64,000 nucleotides of DNA from Dryas octopetala. Taxonomy: Eukaryota; Streptophyta; Magnoliopsida; Rosales; Rosaceae. Where the stretch lies: NCBI GenBank assembly GCA_963921425.1, contig OY992833.1:15293738-15357737 (forward strand), given 5' to 3'. The position numbers were made by a program, and so were the translations under genes. The notes beneath the pieces are model-generated. The model saw only the letters and a list, made by a program, of their open reading frames with translations, did no database searches and was not told where the DNA came from. Shown piece by piece: positions 23,924 through 37,410 of the stretch (positions are counted from its first letter, which is position 1; each line of letters starts with the position of its first letter).

Positions 23924-26900
23924 ACTTGTATTCTCAAGCACAATGCCAATGACAAAGAATCAAACTTATGGGATTTGGATCTTTAGTAAAAAACGGGTTC
24001 ACCTTGTCTTGTCATATATAAGATTGTTGTTATTTATTTGACCAGAAAAAAGATTTTTGTTATTTAAGTTGAACATCAACTACAAAGAGTATATATATAA
24101 TATTAAAATGGAGTGCTGCTGAAGTTTCTATTGTAGATCGAGTGCATATAATTTGGAAAAATAACATTTGCGGTACCCGAAACTTTCTAACATTGAGAAA
24201 ACATGAAATGTTTACATAGAAAAATAAAACCCGCCTACAAGTTGAGCAAAAGAAAATTCTATTATACAAATACATTTGACGGATTCACTTTTTAATTATT
24301 AAAGTATATATGTTTTTCTTATTAAATCTGTCATATACTCATATGTCATATAGTGTTTATATTATACCCGAAATCGAAATCTAGGTAATATCACTACTTC
24401 CAAACCAATTTCACGTCACATCAAATTAAATTGAAAAACCTAAGACATGAGCTACATTTATTTTCCGTTTAAGGAAGATCATAAATAAGCTTTTTTTCAA
24501 AAAAAAAAAAAAAAGAACAAAAAGAACAAAAAGATGAAAAAACTACGAGACAAAACCACAACTATGATTCCCACTAAAACTTGAAAAATGCTATGTGTCT
24601 TCTTCCGTTCTTCTTTTAAGCCTTCTCTCTCTTTTTCCGTTCATTTTGCATTATACTCTCATTATCATAACTATTTATTTTCTAAATCATTCTTTAAATA
24701 TCTTCACAAAAAGTTAACTTAATAAAAAATTATTTAGTTATTTAACTGTTATCAAATAAATAGAAGATAAATCTAATTGGTTACCAAATCCGTCAATTTA
24801 TTTAAGTAATTAAACGATTTTCGATTTACTTAAATTTTTATAGAGATAATTTTTAAATGTAGATTTAAAAAACGAACAATATCAAAATATCAAAAATAGA
24901 CTATATAGCAGAATTATAGTTAAAAAAAAAAAAAAAAAAGACAGATAGCTGTCCTCCTAAAACTATCACCAAAGTTAAATAAAGACTATGAGAGGGTGTC
25001 AAATCCGAGAGCAAGATTATAATTTTTCAGTCACACAAGTCAATATTTTAATCCTCAATGACAAAACTCTCCCGAGGCAATGTATTATGGTTGCTCGCGG
25101 TGGCCAACCACCACCATCCATTTTGTCTTTGGTGCCAGAATATTAATATATATATATATATATGCCAAGGAAATGAACTTCCTCTAGTCAAATTTTCAAT
25201 TTTGTGCATTAAAATTGCTTCTTTTTTGAGGTGTGTGAACTGTGAACTGCTTTAAAGTTTAAAGTACTTGGATTTCCGATGAGAAACCACACTTTTAACA
25301 ATGGAAACTACTTTTAAGTTTTAACAAATTGTGTTGCTACCTTCCATGCAAATTTTGGCATGATGCATGCTTTCATCAACAATGAAGGAAAATGGCATGA
25401 CGTGGGTAACCAAGTCCAATACAAAATTTGCAGCATGATTCTAATTAATAATAATACTCGAACATGCGTACCAAAAAAAAAATAATTGTAAACCTTTATT
25501 TAATTAAGAGAAGAAAGACCATGTGCAAAATAGTTTTAACTTTTCAAAATATTAATTAACCAGTTGGTGATTAAGATTTAAGAGAAGAGAGACCCGTGTG
25601 CACAATAGTCCAACTTTTCAAAACATTAATAAACCTTTAATCCTCTTTTCTCTTATTACAGATTTGTTTTTTTTTTTTTTTGGTGAGAAAAACGATTAAC
25701 GGAGGTGGGGTGAGTATATGGGAAGATCACTAATTCACTATAAATCCAATCATATACACGTTTTAGTATTGTCCGACGTTCACACTCATATACATGGTTA
25801 TGTATAAACTTATAAATTCCTTATGAAAGATTCATTTCTATATAAAATTACTACAAAATTTTTTTTATATTATAAGAAACAAGCAAGATTTCAAAACCCT
25901 AAACCATTTTTCATAAAATTGTGATTGACATGGTCATATCTGGCCATGGTATCCCATAATATGGCTTAATGTTGCCATGACAGTAGAAAATATTAAAATT
26001 AGGCTTAATGAAGTGGAAGAGGCAGGAGTAGTTTAGGAGTAATATTGATAGCAGTCCTTCTCTAGAGAAGATATTCTTATTTTTCAAAATTTACGGATGA
26101 CGACACAGTACCGACATGAGGTAGACAGTGTGTCGACACGAATTTCAAAACTTGTTACAGCACTTCAGAACGTGTTTCAGCACATCATATGTGTTAACAC
26201 ACGAATTTCAAAACTTGCTACAGCACTTCAGAACGTGTTTCAGCACATCATATGTGTTAACACATTGTCTACTCTATGTCAGTACTGTCTCGACATCTAC
26301 AAATTTTAAAAAATGCAGATATCCTCTTTGGAGAAAAATTCATATTGATAGTGAGATAAGTAAATTATAGTATCTCTTACAATTTCTTTTGGTACAGATG
26401 AGGGCCCAAGGCCCAAAACCTAAGAAATTACACCTGGATATCCACGATCAAAAAGACCTACAATCTTGCCCAAACAAAAAAAACGACCTACAATAGAAAT
26501 AGAAAGGGGAAGGGAGGTATCTTCCACTCCCGAATAATAACCCTTTCAATGTTGATCTTTTATTCTGAATCTTGGAGGGATTCGAATCTGTTTTTTTATT
26601 TTTTTTATTTTTTTTGCTTTTGAAGCTAGTTTTTGTTTTTATTTTTTTATTTTTTTATTTTTTTATTATCAAAGAGGCTTGTGAAGCTGGTTTAAGGTTA
26701 TTTGTTTTGAGCTTAACATTTGTATTTAAAATTTGTATAAAAAGATAATTATGTATGAAAAATGCTAACAGTCTCAACTTTTTTTTCCAACGTACATTTG
26801 TTTTGATGGGGCAAATTTTATTTGTAGTGTCATGTCAGATTTTGAGATTTTAATGAATGAGACAAACTTATTGTCAAATTTGATCCAAGGGAAAATAATG

Positions 26901-28680
26901 GTATATTTGACCCAATGTCAAATTAGAGTAAATTGGGGCCTACTTACTATTTAACCAATAAAAAAGGAATTGGATCCTTGTCTTGCTTCCCTGCAAGGTT
27001 GGTACCCATATGCATTTGAGCATATGGTATTGAGCATTTGAGCTATGACAAATGGCACAGCCGCATACCCATATGCATTTTCAGGCCAGCTAATTACCAC
27101 CAGCGCTATGTATTGTTGGAATCGTTAATAAAACATGATTAGTAGCCAGAAGCAAGTTACAAGCCAACTTAATATAATGGTTTAGGGATCAAGAGTAATT
27201 GCCTAGGAATTCGCCATTTGGAGTACATATTCAACCAACCTATAATTTCTCTTCGACCACTACAAAAATTCATGATCAATCAAATGTCTCTTATCTTTGA
27301 GCTTATTGCTTAGAATTTATGCATTCAATTTACTAAATTGACCTTTATAGGGCCTTTGGTTGACATCATGCTAGTGTCTCATGACCTTGAAGATTGTTCG
27401 TTTTGTAGGTTACACAAACAAACATGTGACTGTAGATTTTGTGCTACATCACAAAAGATATGTTGATATTTTCTGTGATGATATGGTGTTTATATTCAAA
27501 ATAATGTTATTTTAACTAGGTTTAGTGTTAAGCTAGTTTTATTTATATTTGAATCCTCTATTTATTTTTTCTATATTTATCTCTTGAGTACCTTTAATTT
27601 TAGTCGCGTGCTATAAACTAAAAGATGTGAGAGAAAAAACAAATGAATTTATAAAACTTTGTTAGCGTGTGTATATGGATACCATTGAAATATTGTTATC
27701 AGGGAAGATAATATATATATATTATTTTTCGGAAAAGATCAATTAGGAATATTTGCAAGATTCCAATTCATCTTTCTGTTGTTTTTTGTTTTCTTTGGTG
27801 AAGAGTTCATCCGACTTGTAGTAGTTGTCATTAACAAGAGAGACAGTTAAAAATGATCACGAAAACAATTTGATAAAGAAAAAAAATAGGTAATATTGTA
27901 TAAAACGCATCTGTCCAACAAATTTTTGTTTGTATTTATTGTTTTGTGTTAAGAGTCAAACCTTTCCTGTTTTTGGCTACGCGTATTTCTCACAAACCTG
28001 GATAGTGCTTAAGTGCTTAGTGCTTACGACTTACTTAAATATTACACGATTATGCATTAATGCTCCAAACTCGGCAGTCCGCACAAGATCTCGTGATAAT
28101 TGAGAAATAGTCAAAAACGTGTAGTTTAAGAATATAGTGGATAACATGGCCAAAAAAAACAAAGAATCTATTGGATCAGTAATCCATGTATGTAAATGGA
28201 TAAAACTATTCATTATTCCTGCCACTTTTTTTCATGGCCAAATTACGATTTTAGTCTCTATAATGTGATACAGGTTCTACTTTAGTTCTATAATTTTAAT
28301 TTTATCAATTTTGATCTTGTAATTTACTAATAGTTATAAGAGTGCTTATATTTTTAACTCTTTGTTCTATTTTGTCATTCATCTTATTTTTACACTCCCT
28401 ATTAAATTTTAAATGATATGATAAAGACTCAAAATAGAGTCCGTTAATATACAAGTATTGATATCTAATTTTATTAACAAAAACTATATAAAGCCCCATT
28501 CTTCTTTTGCAGGCCAACTACCACAAACTCATTCTTCATTTGCAGACACCACACCACCACTAGATCCCCGCGCCACAAAAACCTCATCTACCCCGCGCAT
28601 TGTTTTGACGAAAATAGACATAACAAAAACATAGCATGTGGACACATTCCAAAATACCAGCATCAACGCATCACCAAAAG
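23924..28680. other. Intergenic, no gene recognised
   Basis: AT-rich sequence with poly-A and poly-T runs (for example 24499-24515, 24921-24939, 25667-25681, 26600-26660) and short frames that match nothing I know. One clear item is a 63-bp tandem duplication at 26137-26199 and 26200-26262, differing by about one base, which makes a repeated peptide in two frames. No promoter, RNA gene or complete transposon was recognised here. Confidence 0.5.
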
Positions 28681-28684
28681 AACG

Positions 28685-28860
28685 AAAACTGAAACTGCAA
28701 GTCTGCAACTCCAATAAACTGCAATTTCACTTGTAGTTAGTAACTGCAACTGCAAGTCTGCAACTCCAATAAACTGCAGTTTCAGTTCATTTGCAATTCC
28801 AGAAACTGCAATTTATGCAGTTTTAGTTCACTTGCAGTTCCAGAAACTGAACTAAACAAA
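28685..28860. repeat. Short interspersed direct repeats around ctgcaact
   Basis: Segments such as aactgcaagtctgcaactcc followed by aataaactgca occur twice (28694 and 28748), and variants like cagttccagaaactg follow. The repeats are tandem-like but irregular. No coding role seen. Confidence 0.6.
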
Positions 28861-30620
28861 AAAAAAATCAAGAACCTACTACTGATAAGGAAGGCACGAG
28901 GGTGGAGTTGGCTTCCCCAATAACTTTCTAAGCGTTGTTATAGTGAGGAACTTGGCTTGTTCTTCGGCAACGTCGCGACAAGGCCGGGATCAGAGTCAAC
29001 ATTGGGGCTCCGATCGGGCCTGGGGGTTGCTGGGTGTTCCGAGCTCACAGGGATGAAGTGGGAAGAAAGAGGAACTCAGGGGTGGTCCTCTCGTCGCCAT
29101 CCATGGCCGAATGCACACACACGCCGTCAAAGAAAGTTGCAGTGAGGGAGAGCAAGAGAGAACACAGAGAGAGTGCTTAGGGAGAGAGAAAGAGAAAATA
29201 AATTTCAGAAATGAGGGAGACAGAGACATGTGAGAGAGTTTGAGAGAGTTTAAGAGAGTTTTGAAAAAAATTAAAAAATTAGCAACCATTGGATTGCTTG
29301 GATGGCTAAGATAGAAAGCTTGTACCAACTGGTACCAAGAAATAGGTAACCAATCCACTCTCAAAGTGACCTGATTGTTAAATATTATAAATATGTGTAT
29401 TACATGTTACAAACAATAAGTAAAGTGTAATACAGAGTAATTATTTCCTCAAAATATTGGGTTTAGACTCAAGAAATTAGGTTAGTAGACTCTTAATTGG
29501 GTGGGCTACATTGAAAATAAATGATGAATATGAGATATTTTTTTGTTTTTCCACAAAAGCTACCTATGGTAGCTTGTGAGTGGCTCCGCTGCTACACGAG
29601 TCAATGTATTTTTGTCTTTTTAGATGCCTTCGCTTCATTTTGGGGTACAAAAACATCTCGATTTGTGCATCTCATATGCTCATTTGGTCTAACCATTTAA
29701 TGAAATTAAGCGATTGGCTTTCAATTGCAACTATTAATAAACTCCAGGAGTAAAATTGACGAAATTAAAACTACAAACAAAAGTAAAATTTGAACCAAAT
29801 TATAGGAACAAAAATCGTAATATAGCCAAATTAAAACCCTAAAATCCCTAAATTTGAAAACCCTAACATTTGAACTTTCAATTCATTGATCATAAGGGCC
29901 TTTGATCATGAATTGAATTGATTCTAAACCCTAAAAGCCCCAATCCCTAAGCCCCAAAAGCCCCAATCTTTAAAAACCCTAAAAGCCCCAATTTGGAAAA
30001 CCTTAAAATTTGAAAACCCTAACTGCTTAATCCAATCGATTGGGTTTAAGGGTGTCTTACCTCTGGTGATGGTGGCATCTGATTGTGGTAGTCTGTGATG
30101 GACAGAGACTCAGAGAGAAAAGAGACATAGGGAGATCGAAGAGAAAGAAAAGAGAAAAAATAGAGATGAGAGGATTCACAAGATGAGAGGGACAGAGGGT
30201 TGGGATGTGGCGGTGGCGGCTGAGAAGAGAGCTGAGAGCCTGAGATCGCAAAGAGAAAAAAGAGAGAAAACAAAGAAGAGAGAGAAAGAATGTGTCTAAA
30301 TGAATTCGAAGTGAGGGCTGCTTAAGTGTTTAGGGATTTTTTAAAATCTGGTGGTGTAGGGTACATGATCCTCCATCTAACGGCCACAATTTAGTTTATA
30401 TTAAAAATAAAAAAATATATAAAACTATATATATTGGTTTGGTAGTGGTAAACTGCCTGTTTAGGCTAGTCCAAACAGCTACCATGAGTCGGGACTTCTG
30501 TTCGGTCAACGAACTGCCTCTGAAGCCTTCGGAAAACTGGCTCCCTTTGCCTATCGGTTTACCAACTGTCGGTTTCAACTAACAAACACTATGTGATGAT
30601 ACCACAAGTAGAATAATAAA
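28861..30620. other. Intergenic, low-complexity stretches
   Basis: 28861-29260 is relatively GC-rich and then GA-rich, with no recognised protein in any frame. 29833-30025 holds many AACCCTA-like words mixed with aaagcccc, resembling degenerate plant telomere repeats but not tandem. 30100-30300 is GA-rich. No gene assigned. Confidence 0.45.
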
Positions 30621-30623
30621 TAA

Positions 30624-31021
30624 GAGGAATGTTATCCACCTTCTCTAATTTACTTTCTTCATCGACATTTTCCTTTATTATTTTCATTCCACAGTGTAAA
30701 TTTATAATCGGAACCGTTTATTTTTTAGATCATTATCAAGATCATCTCAGTAAAAAATTAACCAAATCGAAAATCGTTTGGTTATGTAATTGTGATCAAA
30801 TAAATAAACATTTTTTATAATAATTTGATTCACCGTTTATTTATTAGATAACGATTACATGACCAAACGATTTCCGATTGAGTTGATGTTTGCAAAGATG
30901 ATCATCAAATAATTATCTAAAAAATGAACGGTTCTAATCATGAAAATACACTGTAAAATGAGAATAATAAATGAAAAGGTCGGTGAAGAAGATGAATTAG
31001 AGAAGGTGGATAACATTCCCC
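30624..31021. mobile_element. Foldback MITE with exact 9-bp target duplication (398 bp)
   Basis: Ends GAGGAATGTTATCCACCTTC and, inverted, GGGGAATGTTATCCACCTTC. The arms extend most of the way to the middle (about 30820). The flanks are an exact 9-bp repeat AATAAATAA at 30615-30623 and 31022-31030. Long inverted repeats with a 9-bp duplication point to a Mutator-like non-autonomous element. It abuts the next element. Confidence 0.82.
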
Positions 31022-31032
31022 AATAAATAATT

Positions 31033-31668
31033 GGGAAAATTTTAACTAAATGAGTCAAACTATACCCCATGTCCCTATTCAAGACATGAATTTCACTTTG
31101 TGTTAACTGAGGACTAAAACTTTCATTTTATGTCAATTAAAGACCTTATTTTTTTTTTTTTAATTTTTATCTCAACTTTGGCCCGACATTGGACTCATCA
31201 AACCTCCACCAAATTTAGCAAACTTATACTGTTTTTAAAGTTATGCATCTCCTCTTTATAACCATATAAAGATCAATCAAATCGGACATCTACAACTTCA
31301 GATGATCGGCCCCAAAATAGGGTACTTGAAACTATCTAATCGGATCTCTGAGAAAATATCTGAAAAATTGGATAGTTTCAGGTATCTTAGTTTGAGGTTG
31401 ATTATCTGGAATTATAGAGGTCCAGTTTGAGTGATCTTTATATAGTTATAAATATGAGATGCATATCTTTAAACATAGTATAATTTTTCTGAATTTGGTG
31501 GAGATTTAATGAGTCCAACGTCGGGCCAAGATTGAGATAAAAATTGAAAAAAACAATATCCTTAATTGATACAAAATAAAAATTTCAATCCTCAATTGAC
31601 AAAAAATGAAATTCATGTCTTGAATAGAAACATGAGATATAATTGAGGTTCTCTGGCTAAAATTTTTC
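31033..31668. mobile_element. Second foldback MITE with 10-bp target duplication (636 bp)
   Basis: The left end GGGAAAATTTTAACTA pairs with the right end (inverted GAAAAATTTTAGCCAG), and the match strengthens inwards at tattcaagacatgaatttca / tgaaattcatgtcttgaata. Flanks ATAAATAATT occur at 31023-31032 and 31669-31678, exact over 10 bp, of which 9 are probably the target duplication. The left flank overlaps the right target duplication of the preceding element, so both used the same AT-rich site. Sequence unrelated to its neighbour. Confidence 0.8.
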
Positions 31669-32288
31669 ATAAATAATTTGTACCTCCAAGAAGATCTTCT
31701 TCTTCACTCCTTGTTGGAGGCATTCAAAACATTAACATCACCATCAAACAAGTGACATCATAACATATTCAAAATTCAAAATGAAAATTTTCATTTGAAA
31801 TCATAATTAAGGAATTACCAGTTACACAAAATTTGTCTGACAACAAAAACTGACATTTATTGCATTAAACAAAGAATGTTACCAAAAATGTACAATTTTC
31901 TTTTTTTAAAATAAACCCTCAGTACTTTAAAAATTAAAAAAATAAATATAGAAAGCAAAAGGACGCCCCAGTCTTTTTTTAAAAGATATTTTGGTAATAA
32001 TATTTTAGCATGTTGAGTAAAGTTTAATTTAAGATTATTTTTCAATCATTTTGATAAAGAAAAAAAAATATATATGTTGGTGGGACCGTGGGAAGAGTAA
32101 TAATAAAGTCTGTCAGCGAGAGTACGTATGGTGTAGTCTCTTAGGTGTGACCGTGTAAGGACTCCGAGTAGTAGAAATTAGAAATAAATATTACTCAAAA
32201 AAAAAAAAAAAAATCCCCATCAAAGATACACACGCAGCGCAGCGCATCGCATTGCATTCTCTCCCAGAACCTTCCGTCTAATCCACGA

Positions 32289-32296
32289 TATATAAA
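32289..32296 (+). promoter_or_regulatory. Probable TATA box of the tetraspanin gene
   Basis: TATATAAA lies 136 bp before the tetraspanin start codon, followed by a C-rich stretch and a (CT)n tract (about 32371-32396) in the likely 5' leader. Spacing suits a plant core promoter with a leader of roughly 100 nt. Not proven. Confidence 0.55.
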
Positions 32297-32363
32297 CCCC
32301 CAAACCCGCTCGACCCACATTCCCCTTTTCCTCATTCTGCAAATCTCTGCTTCACCTTCTTCT

Positions 32364-32398
<35 letters not shown>

Positions 32399-32431
32399 TT
32401 TTTTGTGAATTGGTTTCTGAGATTGTTCATA

Positions 32432-35111
32432 ATGAAGCTAAGCAACAACCTGGTGGGTCTTCTGAACATCCTGACGTTCCTGCTCTCCATCCCCATCGTC
32501 GTCGCCGGCGTGTGGCTGAGCAAACAGGGCAGCACCGAGTGCGAGCGATTTCTCGAGAAGCCGGTCATCCTCCTCGGCGTCTTCCTCATGCTTGTCTCCC
32601 TCGCCGGCATCGTCGGCGCCTGCTGCCGCGTGTCCTGGCTCCTCTGGGCCTACCTCCTCGTCATGTTCCTCCTCATCTTGCTCCTCTTCTCCGTTACCAT
32701 CTTCGCCTTCGTCGTCACCAACAAGGGCGCCGGCAACGTCCTCTCCGACAAAGGGTACAAGGAGTACAAGCTCGGCGACTACTCCAACTGGCTCCAGAAG
32801 AGGGTCAACAGCACCAAGAACTGGAACAAGATCAAGAGCTGCCTCGCCGATAGCAAGGTCTGCTCCACTTTTCACGACAAGTATGTCAATGACACCCTCC
32901 AGCAGTTCTACACTGAGAACTTGTCTGCGCTTCAGGTATTTCAATCGCTTTGCAAATTTTGTGGTTTCTTCTTTTCTGGGTATTTTATATTTAATATTGG
33001 TTTTTGATTGCTAGAGATCTGAAATTTAGGTTTCCTGAGTCAATTTGGTTTGATACTGATCTGGGTTTCTTTTTTCCTTTGGATTTTAGTTTGTTTTTGG
33101 GTTGGAATTTTAGTTTATGAATTTGGGTTATGGGGTATTTTTGTTTTTGTATTTCGTTTTGGGTGTTGCTAACTTTTGTGCCTAGATGTGCTCTAGTATT
33201 TGATATGTAATTTGTTCATGTGTTTGGTTTGTAGTCTTGGATTTCTTTGATTTTGGATTGGGATTTTTGTTTTGCTTCTGAATGTTGGTTATGGTTATTC
33301 ATTGATTTTGATTTGGGTGTTGCTAATTTTTTCTCCTGCACTTGCTCCATTGAGATCTGAATTATGGGTCCTTCCCGTGACATCATTTTGATTTGATTTG
33401 GGTTTTACGAATCTTCTTTCATTTGTTTGGAATTGGAGTTCTCCATTTTTTTTTATAATCATTAATCTTGCATGTCTGTAGTTGAGGTCTGAATTTAGTA
33501 TTCCAATTCAAATTGCGAATATTTTATCTGATTTATTATTTGTGGTTTTTCTTTTTGTACTTTATTCCCATTAAAAGAAGTAGTTTTTTTTTGGTGTAAA
33601 TTAAAAGTTGTTTAATGGTAATTAATTTGTAATCTATCACAAATTCACAATAAATGCTTTATTTTTCTTTGTATGGACTCTAGTAGTTGAACTATTATCC
33701 TATGGTTTCGAATTTGACTTTTAAAAAGTTAAAAGGCCGTCTGGACAAGTTTTCAAGTAAAGGATAAAAAGGTTCCATTCTTTTATCATCCACTGCTCTT
33801 TGAATATGCAGCTTTTGTATTGGAACTTGATATAGCTTTGTAATAACTAATAAGTACCCCTTTTTTGAATTAGAATCAATTATATATGGAGAGGGTAAAT
33901 TAGTAAATCTATTTGTTTATTTCAATTAAACAGTTGTTAGACCTTTAAAATTGGTGGTTAATAGTACTGTGCACAGTTGATTGACTTGCTCATTTGGTTT
34001 GTTTTATAGAATCAATTCTTATCCCAAAGACTTTCTTAAAAGGCGTTTAGTGGTAGGGGAGTGCTCTTTAGGGAGCATCAATAGTGCCCCCTTTTATCGT
34101 TTTCTAAATATGCTTTGTTAAGAGTCTTGTTATGCTTTATGTTAGTGTTCCAGTGATTCTTTTGTTAAAAGCTATTTAAGATATTTACCTACATATCGTG
34201 TTGATACTGTATTGGGTTTTTGTAAGATTCATAAAAAATTGTATCAATAGATTATACCATATACTAATGATATCATTTCATGGTTTTTTTCCTGTTTTAT
34301 TTTTGATTGTGTAGGTAGTCCAGATCTGTGATTAGTCATGGTTCCTAGTACTAGTATTTATGTGTTATTATGAGGCATATGGGCAAGTCAAGAAAATCCA
34401 TTTGTTGTGCTTTACACATAGCCATTTGAACTTTCCTTTTTGCTATTTAAACATGCCATGATTAGAACAGGGGCTAGTTTCTTATAAAAAAAAGGGGGCA
34501 TTTAAGTATTCCAATTCCGGTTTGGTGATTGTAATGAATCTAATGATGGCTTTATAATGCTACTTTTTGTGTAAGGACTGTTTGAATTTTCTTGGTTGAA
34601 AATGCTCGCAAAACTGTTCTTTGTACCTTTAACTCTTACATTTTTTTAGCTTTGTATATCTTTAAAAAATAAAAGTTAATTGCCAGTGCCTGTGCTCGAA
34701 GTTTAGTTTGCATTGAGTTGAGTATATTGACTTAAGTTTCCAATTAATTTCGTTTTGCAGTCTTCTCTGATTTAACAGGTCTTCTAACGTGTTTACTGAT
34801 ATCTGCAGGCTGGTTGCTGTAAGCCATCGGATGAGTGTGGATTTACCTATGTGAGCCCCATCAACTGGACCAAGAATACTACTGCTACCGTTTCTTCTAA
34901 CCCCGACTGTAGTGCATGGGAGAACGACGCAAAGGTTCTGTGCTTCAACTGCCAATCATGCAAGGCTGGACTGCTGGATAACATAAAAAGCAATTGGAAG
35001 AAGACGGCCATTGTCAACATCGTATTCCTGATCTTCCTCGTTGTTGTGTACTCTGTTGGATGTTGCGCATTCAGGAACAACAGGAGGGACAACCAATATT
35101 TTAAGCAGTAG
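32432..35111 (+). CDS. Plant tetraspanin, 268 residues, two exons
   Basis: Four-pass membrane protein that organises plasma-membrane microdomains; some plant members mark extracellular vesicles. Exon 1 is 32432-32935 and exon 2 is 34809-35111, separated by a 1873-bp GT-AG intron; the exons join in phase 0. Membrane segments lie at about residues 8-28, 44-63, 70-93 and 235-256. The large extracellular loop (about 95-233) holds the plant signature GCCKP (170-174) followed by further cysteines (178, 202, 213, 216, 219) for disulphides. N-glycosylation sequons occur at N126, N153, N187 and N191. The single intron just before GCCKP and the total length match the Arabidopsis TET7/TET8/TET9 type. 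The start gives MKLSNNLVGLLN, a typical family N-terminus. Exon 1 has many G or C third positions, unlike exon 2. The gene looks intact; exact subfamily number uncertain. Confidence 0.95.
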
Positions 35112-37410
35112 TGAACATTGGAAGCAATTCGAAGTTGGATTGGATATTAGGCATGTAGAGAGAGTAGTTTGGCAGCCTCCTCTTATTACTGAAACCTTTG
35201 TCCTATTGACAGCTTATATTTGTTAATTTCTTGTAAAGTCTTTTACCATGGTTGGTGTTTAGTTTTCTTCTTGGTATCAAATTTCTTATATGTTTGGTAC
35301 TGCAGTTTAGGTTATGAAGATGTTTTTCAGCTGCTAGTTTGACTTTACATGTGCATTAAAAGTTGAAGATGGTTACCAAACTCTACTGTAAGGTCCCTTT
35401 TTCTGGATTTAAAGCTATACTATTCTTTTTGTTCTTATTCCTATTTATGCTGTGAGATTGTGCTCGAAAATTATCGTTGACCTTAGTTTTGGTGGATGCA
35501 TTTGCTACAAAGCTGTTTGGTTGCTAGATTATTTTATTTTTTGTGGGTTGCAAGGAAGTCTTGGCCCTTTACCGTCTCTTGAGGGCCTTTGATACATAGT
35601 GAGACACATACCGTATCATGTTATTAGTTGTTAGATGAAAATTTAACGGTTAATGATAGAGCAAAGACTCAAAACAGGTAAGGAAACAATATGATAAATG
35701 CTTTTTAAAAGATCATTCGGTAAATGTGAAGATTCCTACACTAACATGTATGTGTTCCTTACATGCATAATATTGTGTCGGTCCAGAATCATTAAATTAT
35801 TTAGGCCATGCTTTTCACGTGCTGATTGGACCAAAGTTTCAATTTATTTGGTGGGTTGATGTTACTGCTAATATTCATGGTTTATGCAGAAGAATAGTGG
35901 TTGGGAGAAGAGAAAATATGAGAGAAAATTAAGAGAGAGAGAGAGAGAGAGATAGAGAATTTATTAACAGGATCTTGATTAATTGATTACAGAACGAACA
36001 GCTAAAGTCTTTATGCTGAGGAAGTACAAGTACAACAGAGCTCAAAAGCACCGACTAACCAAGCTAACTAACACTAAAACAAAGCTAACTGATTTTTAAC
36101 AAAACAAAATGAACAGCTAAGCATCCTAGTCAGCATATCAACCTTATCAGTTACATGATGAATTCCTTGGCCCCTAAATAAGGTGTGGTCCTGTAATGGA
36201 AAAATATTAGTACCAAATGATGATAGCTTTTGTTGGACATTTTGGAGTGTGGGATCCAATATAAACTAGTGGTTGATTTTAGACAAGAAAAAGTTGGAGG
36301 ATGACTCTCCTCAAGCTATCTGCCATATATATATAAAAAGTAGAGTGACAACAAAAAGAGTGTCATGGTTACATGGCATTTTGTCATGGCTTTGAGTTTG
36401 AGACTGGTGGTTGGTTGCACCACTGTTTTGTTGTTCCAGCTACCAATTTTAAGTGGGGAACCCAATCATACATTATTAATACATGATTAGATTTAGATGT
36501 GGAGTTTGTGGCTATGCCTTTGCGTTTTGTCTGCTTTCATCTTTGTTGAAACTTTCATTCGATATTTGTGGTAGAGCACAACGTTGTACTTGACAACATA
36601 ATGACTATAGTTTGGCACCCATATTCTACTTGGGCGCGGTCTTTCTGGTTGAGTGCCTCCTGGCACGCACTTTGAAGGTCCGTGTTTGAGGTTCCATCAC
36701 TCTGTCTATTCAATCTGATAAATGTTGACACTCATGTAGAGTTTTAAGAGAAATATTAAAAGGATGAGGGAAATTGTTAGAGCAAAAATGTCATTTGTTA
36801 ACTTATATGACATTTCTAATATAATATTTTGCTATCTCAAAATTTTGTCCCTCTAATTCACCTTTAGCGTGAGAATATTGGAGTGGAATCTAATTTAAAT
36901 TTGTTGTCACTTCGGTTTTATGTTGGGTGGTGAGCTTCTTCACATATTTTTAATTAATTTTGGGTTAGATGTGTAGACTTTTTTATAATTAGAGTTTAGG
37001 TTATTCATGTATTACGTTAAATAGCCACATATACTCTCACTCTCACGTTATCTAATATAAATGATACACCTATATTCTTTAATTGACATCACATCCAAAG
37101 AATTATGTTGAGTATTAAACCGTTTTATCAATTATCAATTATCAATTGATTTTGAGTTAGACTCAAACTCAATACTTTGGATAAAGTCTACATTAGTCTT
37201 ATCTCCAACTGTCAGCATTTGTTGAAAAGATATTGCAGTTGCTCCGTCAGACATGTGCATAGAGAACTTCTCCTTCCCCTTCAGGCTTTCATGTTTTGGA
37301 CCAACCCCCTCCTCCTCAGCCCATGTTTGTTATCGTTGAAGTCTTATTTATTGTTTGGGCCTTGGCCCCTTCAGTACAAAAAAAAAAAAAAAAAGAACAT
37401 CGATTTTTAG
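35112..37410. other. Intergenic downstream of the tetraspanin gene
   Basis: The first 200-300 bp probably hold the tetraspanin 3' UTR. A (GA)n tract lies at about 35934-35952. Around 36074-36259 there is a minus-strand frame with a run like FPLQDHTLFRGQG that I could not assign. The rest is AT-rich with no recognised gene. Confidence 0.45.

Noticed and set aside
26097..26370. Two frames with a repeated peptide
   Set aside because: Result of a 63-bp tandem duplication; no start context or homology.
29833..30025. Possible interstitial telomeric repeat (AACCCTA words)
   Set aside because: The words are irregularly spaced and mixed with aaagcccc and aatttg segments; they are not a tandem TTTAGGG array.
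32410..33014. Three further long frames overlapping tetraspanin exon 1
   Set aside because: Arg-, Ser- or Glu-rich shadows caused by the high GC third positions of the real exon.
36074..36259. Minus-strand frame with FPLQDHTLFRGQG
   Set aside because: The wording looks protein-like, but I could not place it in a family and it lacks splice-consistent neighbours; left unassigned.
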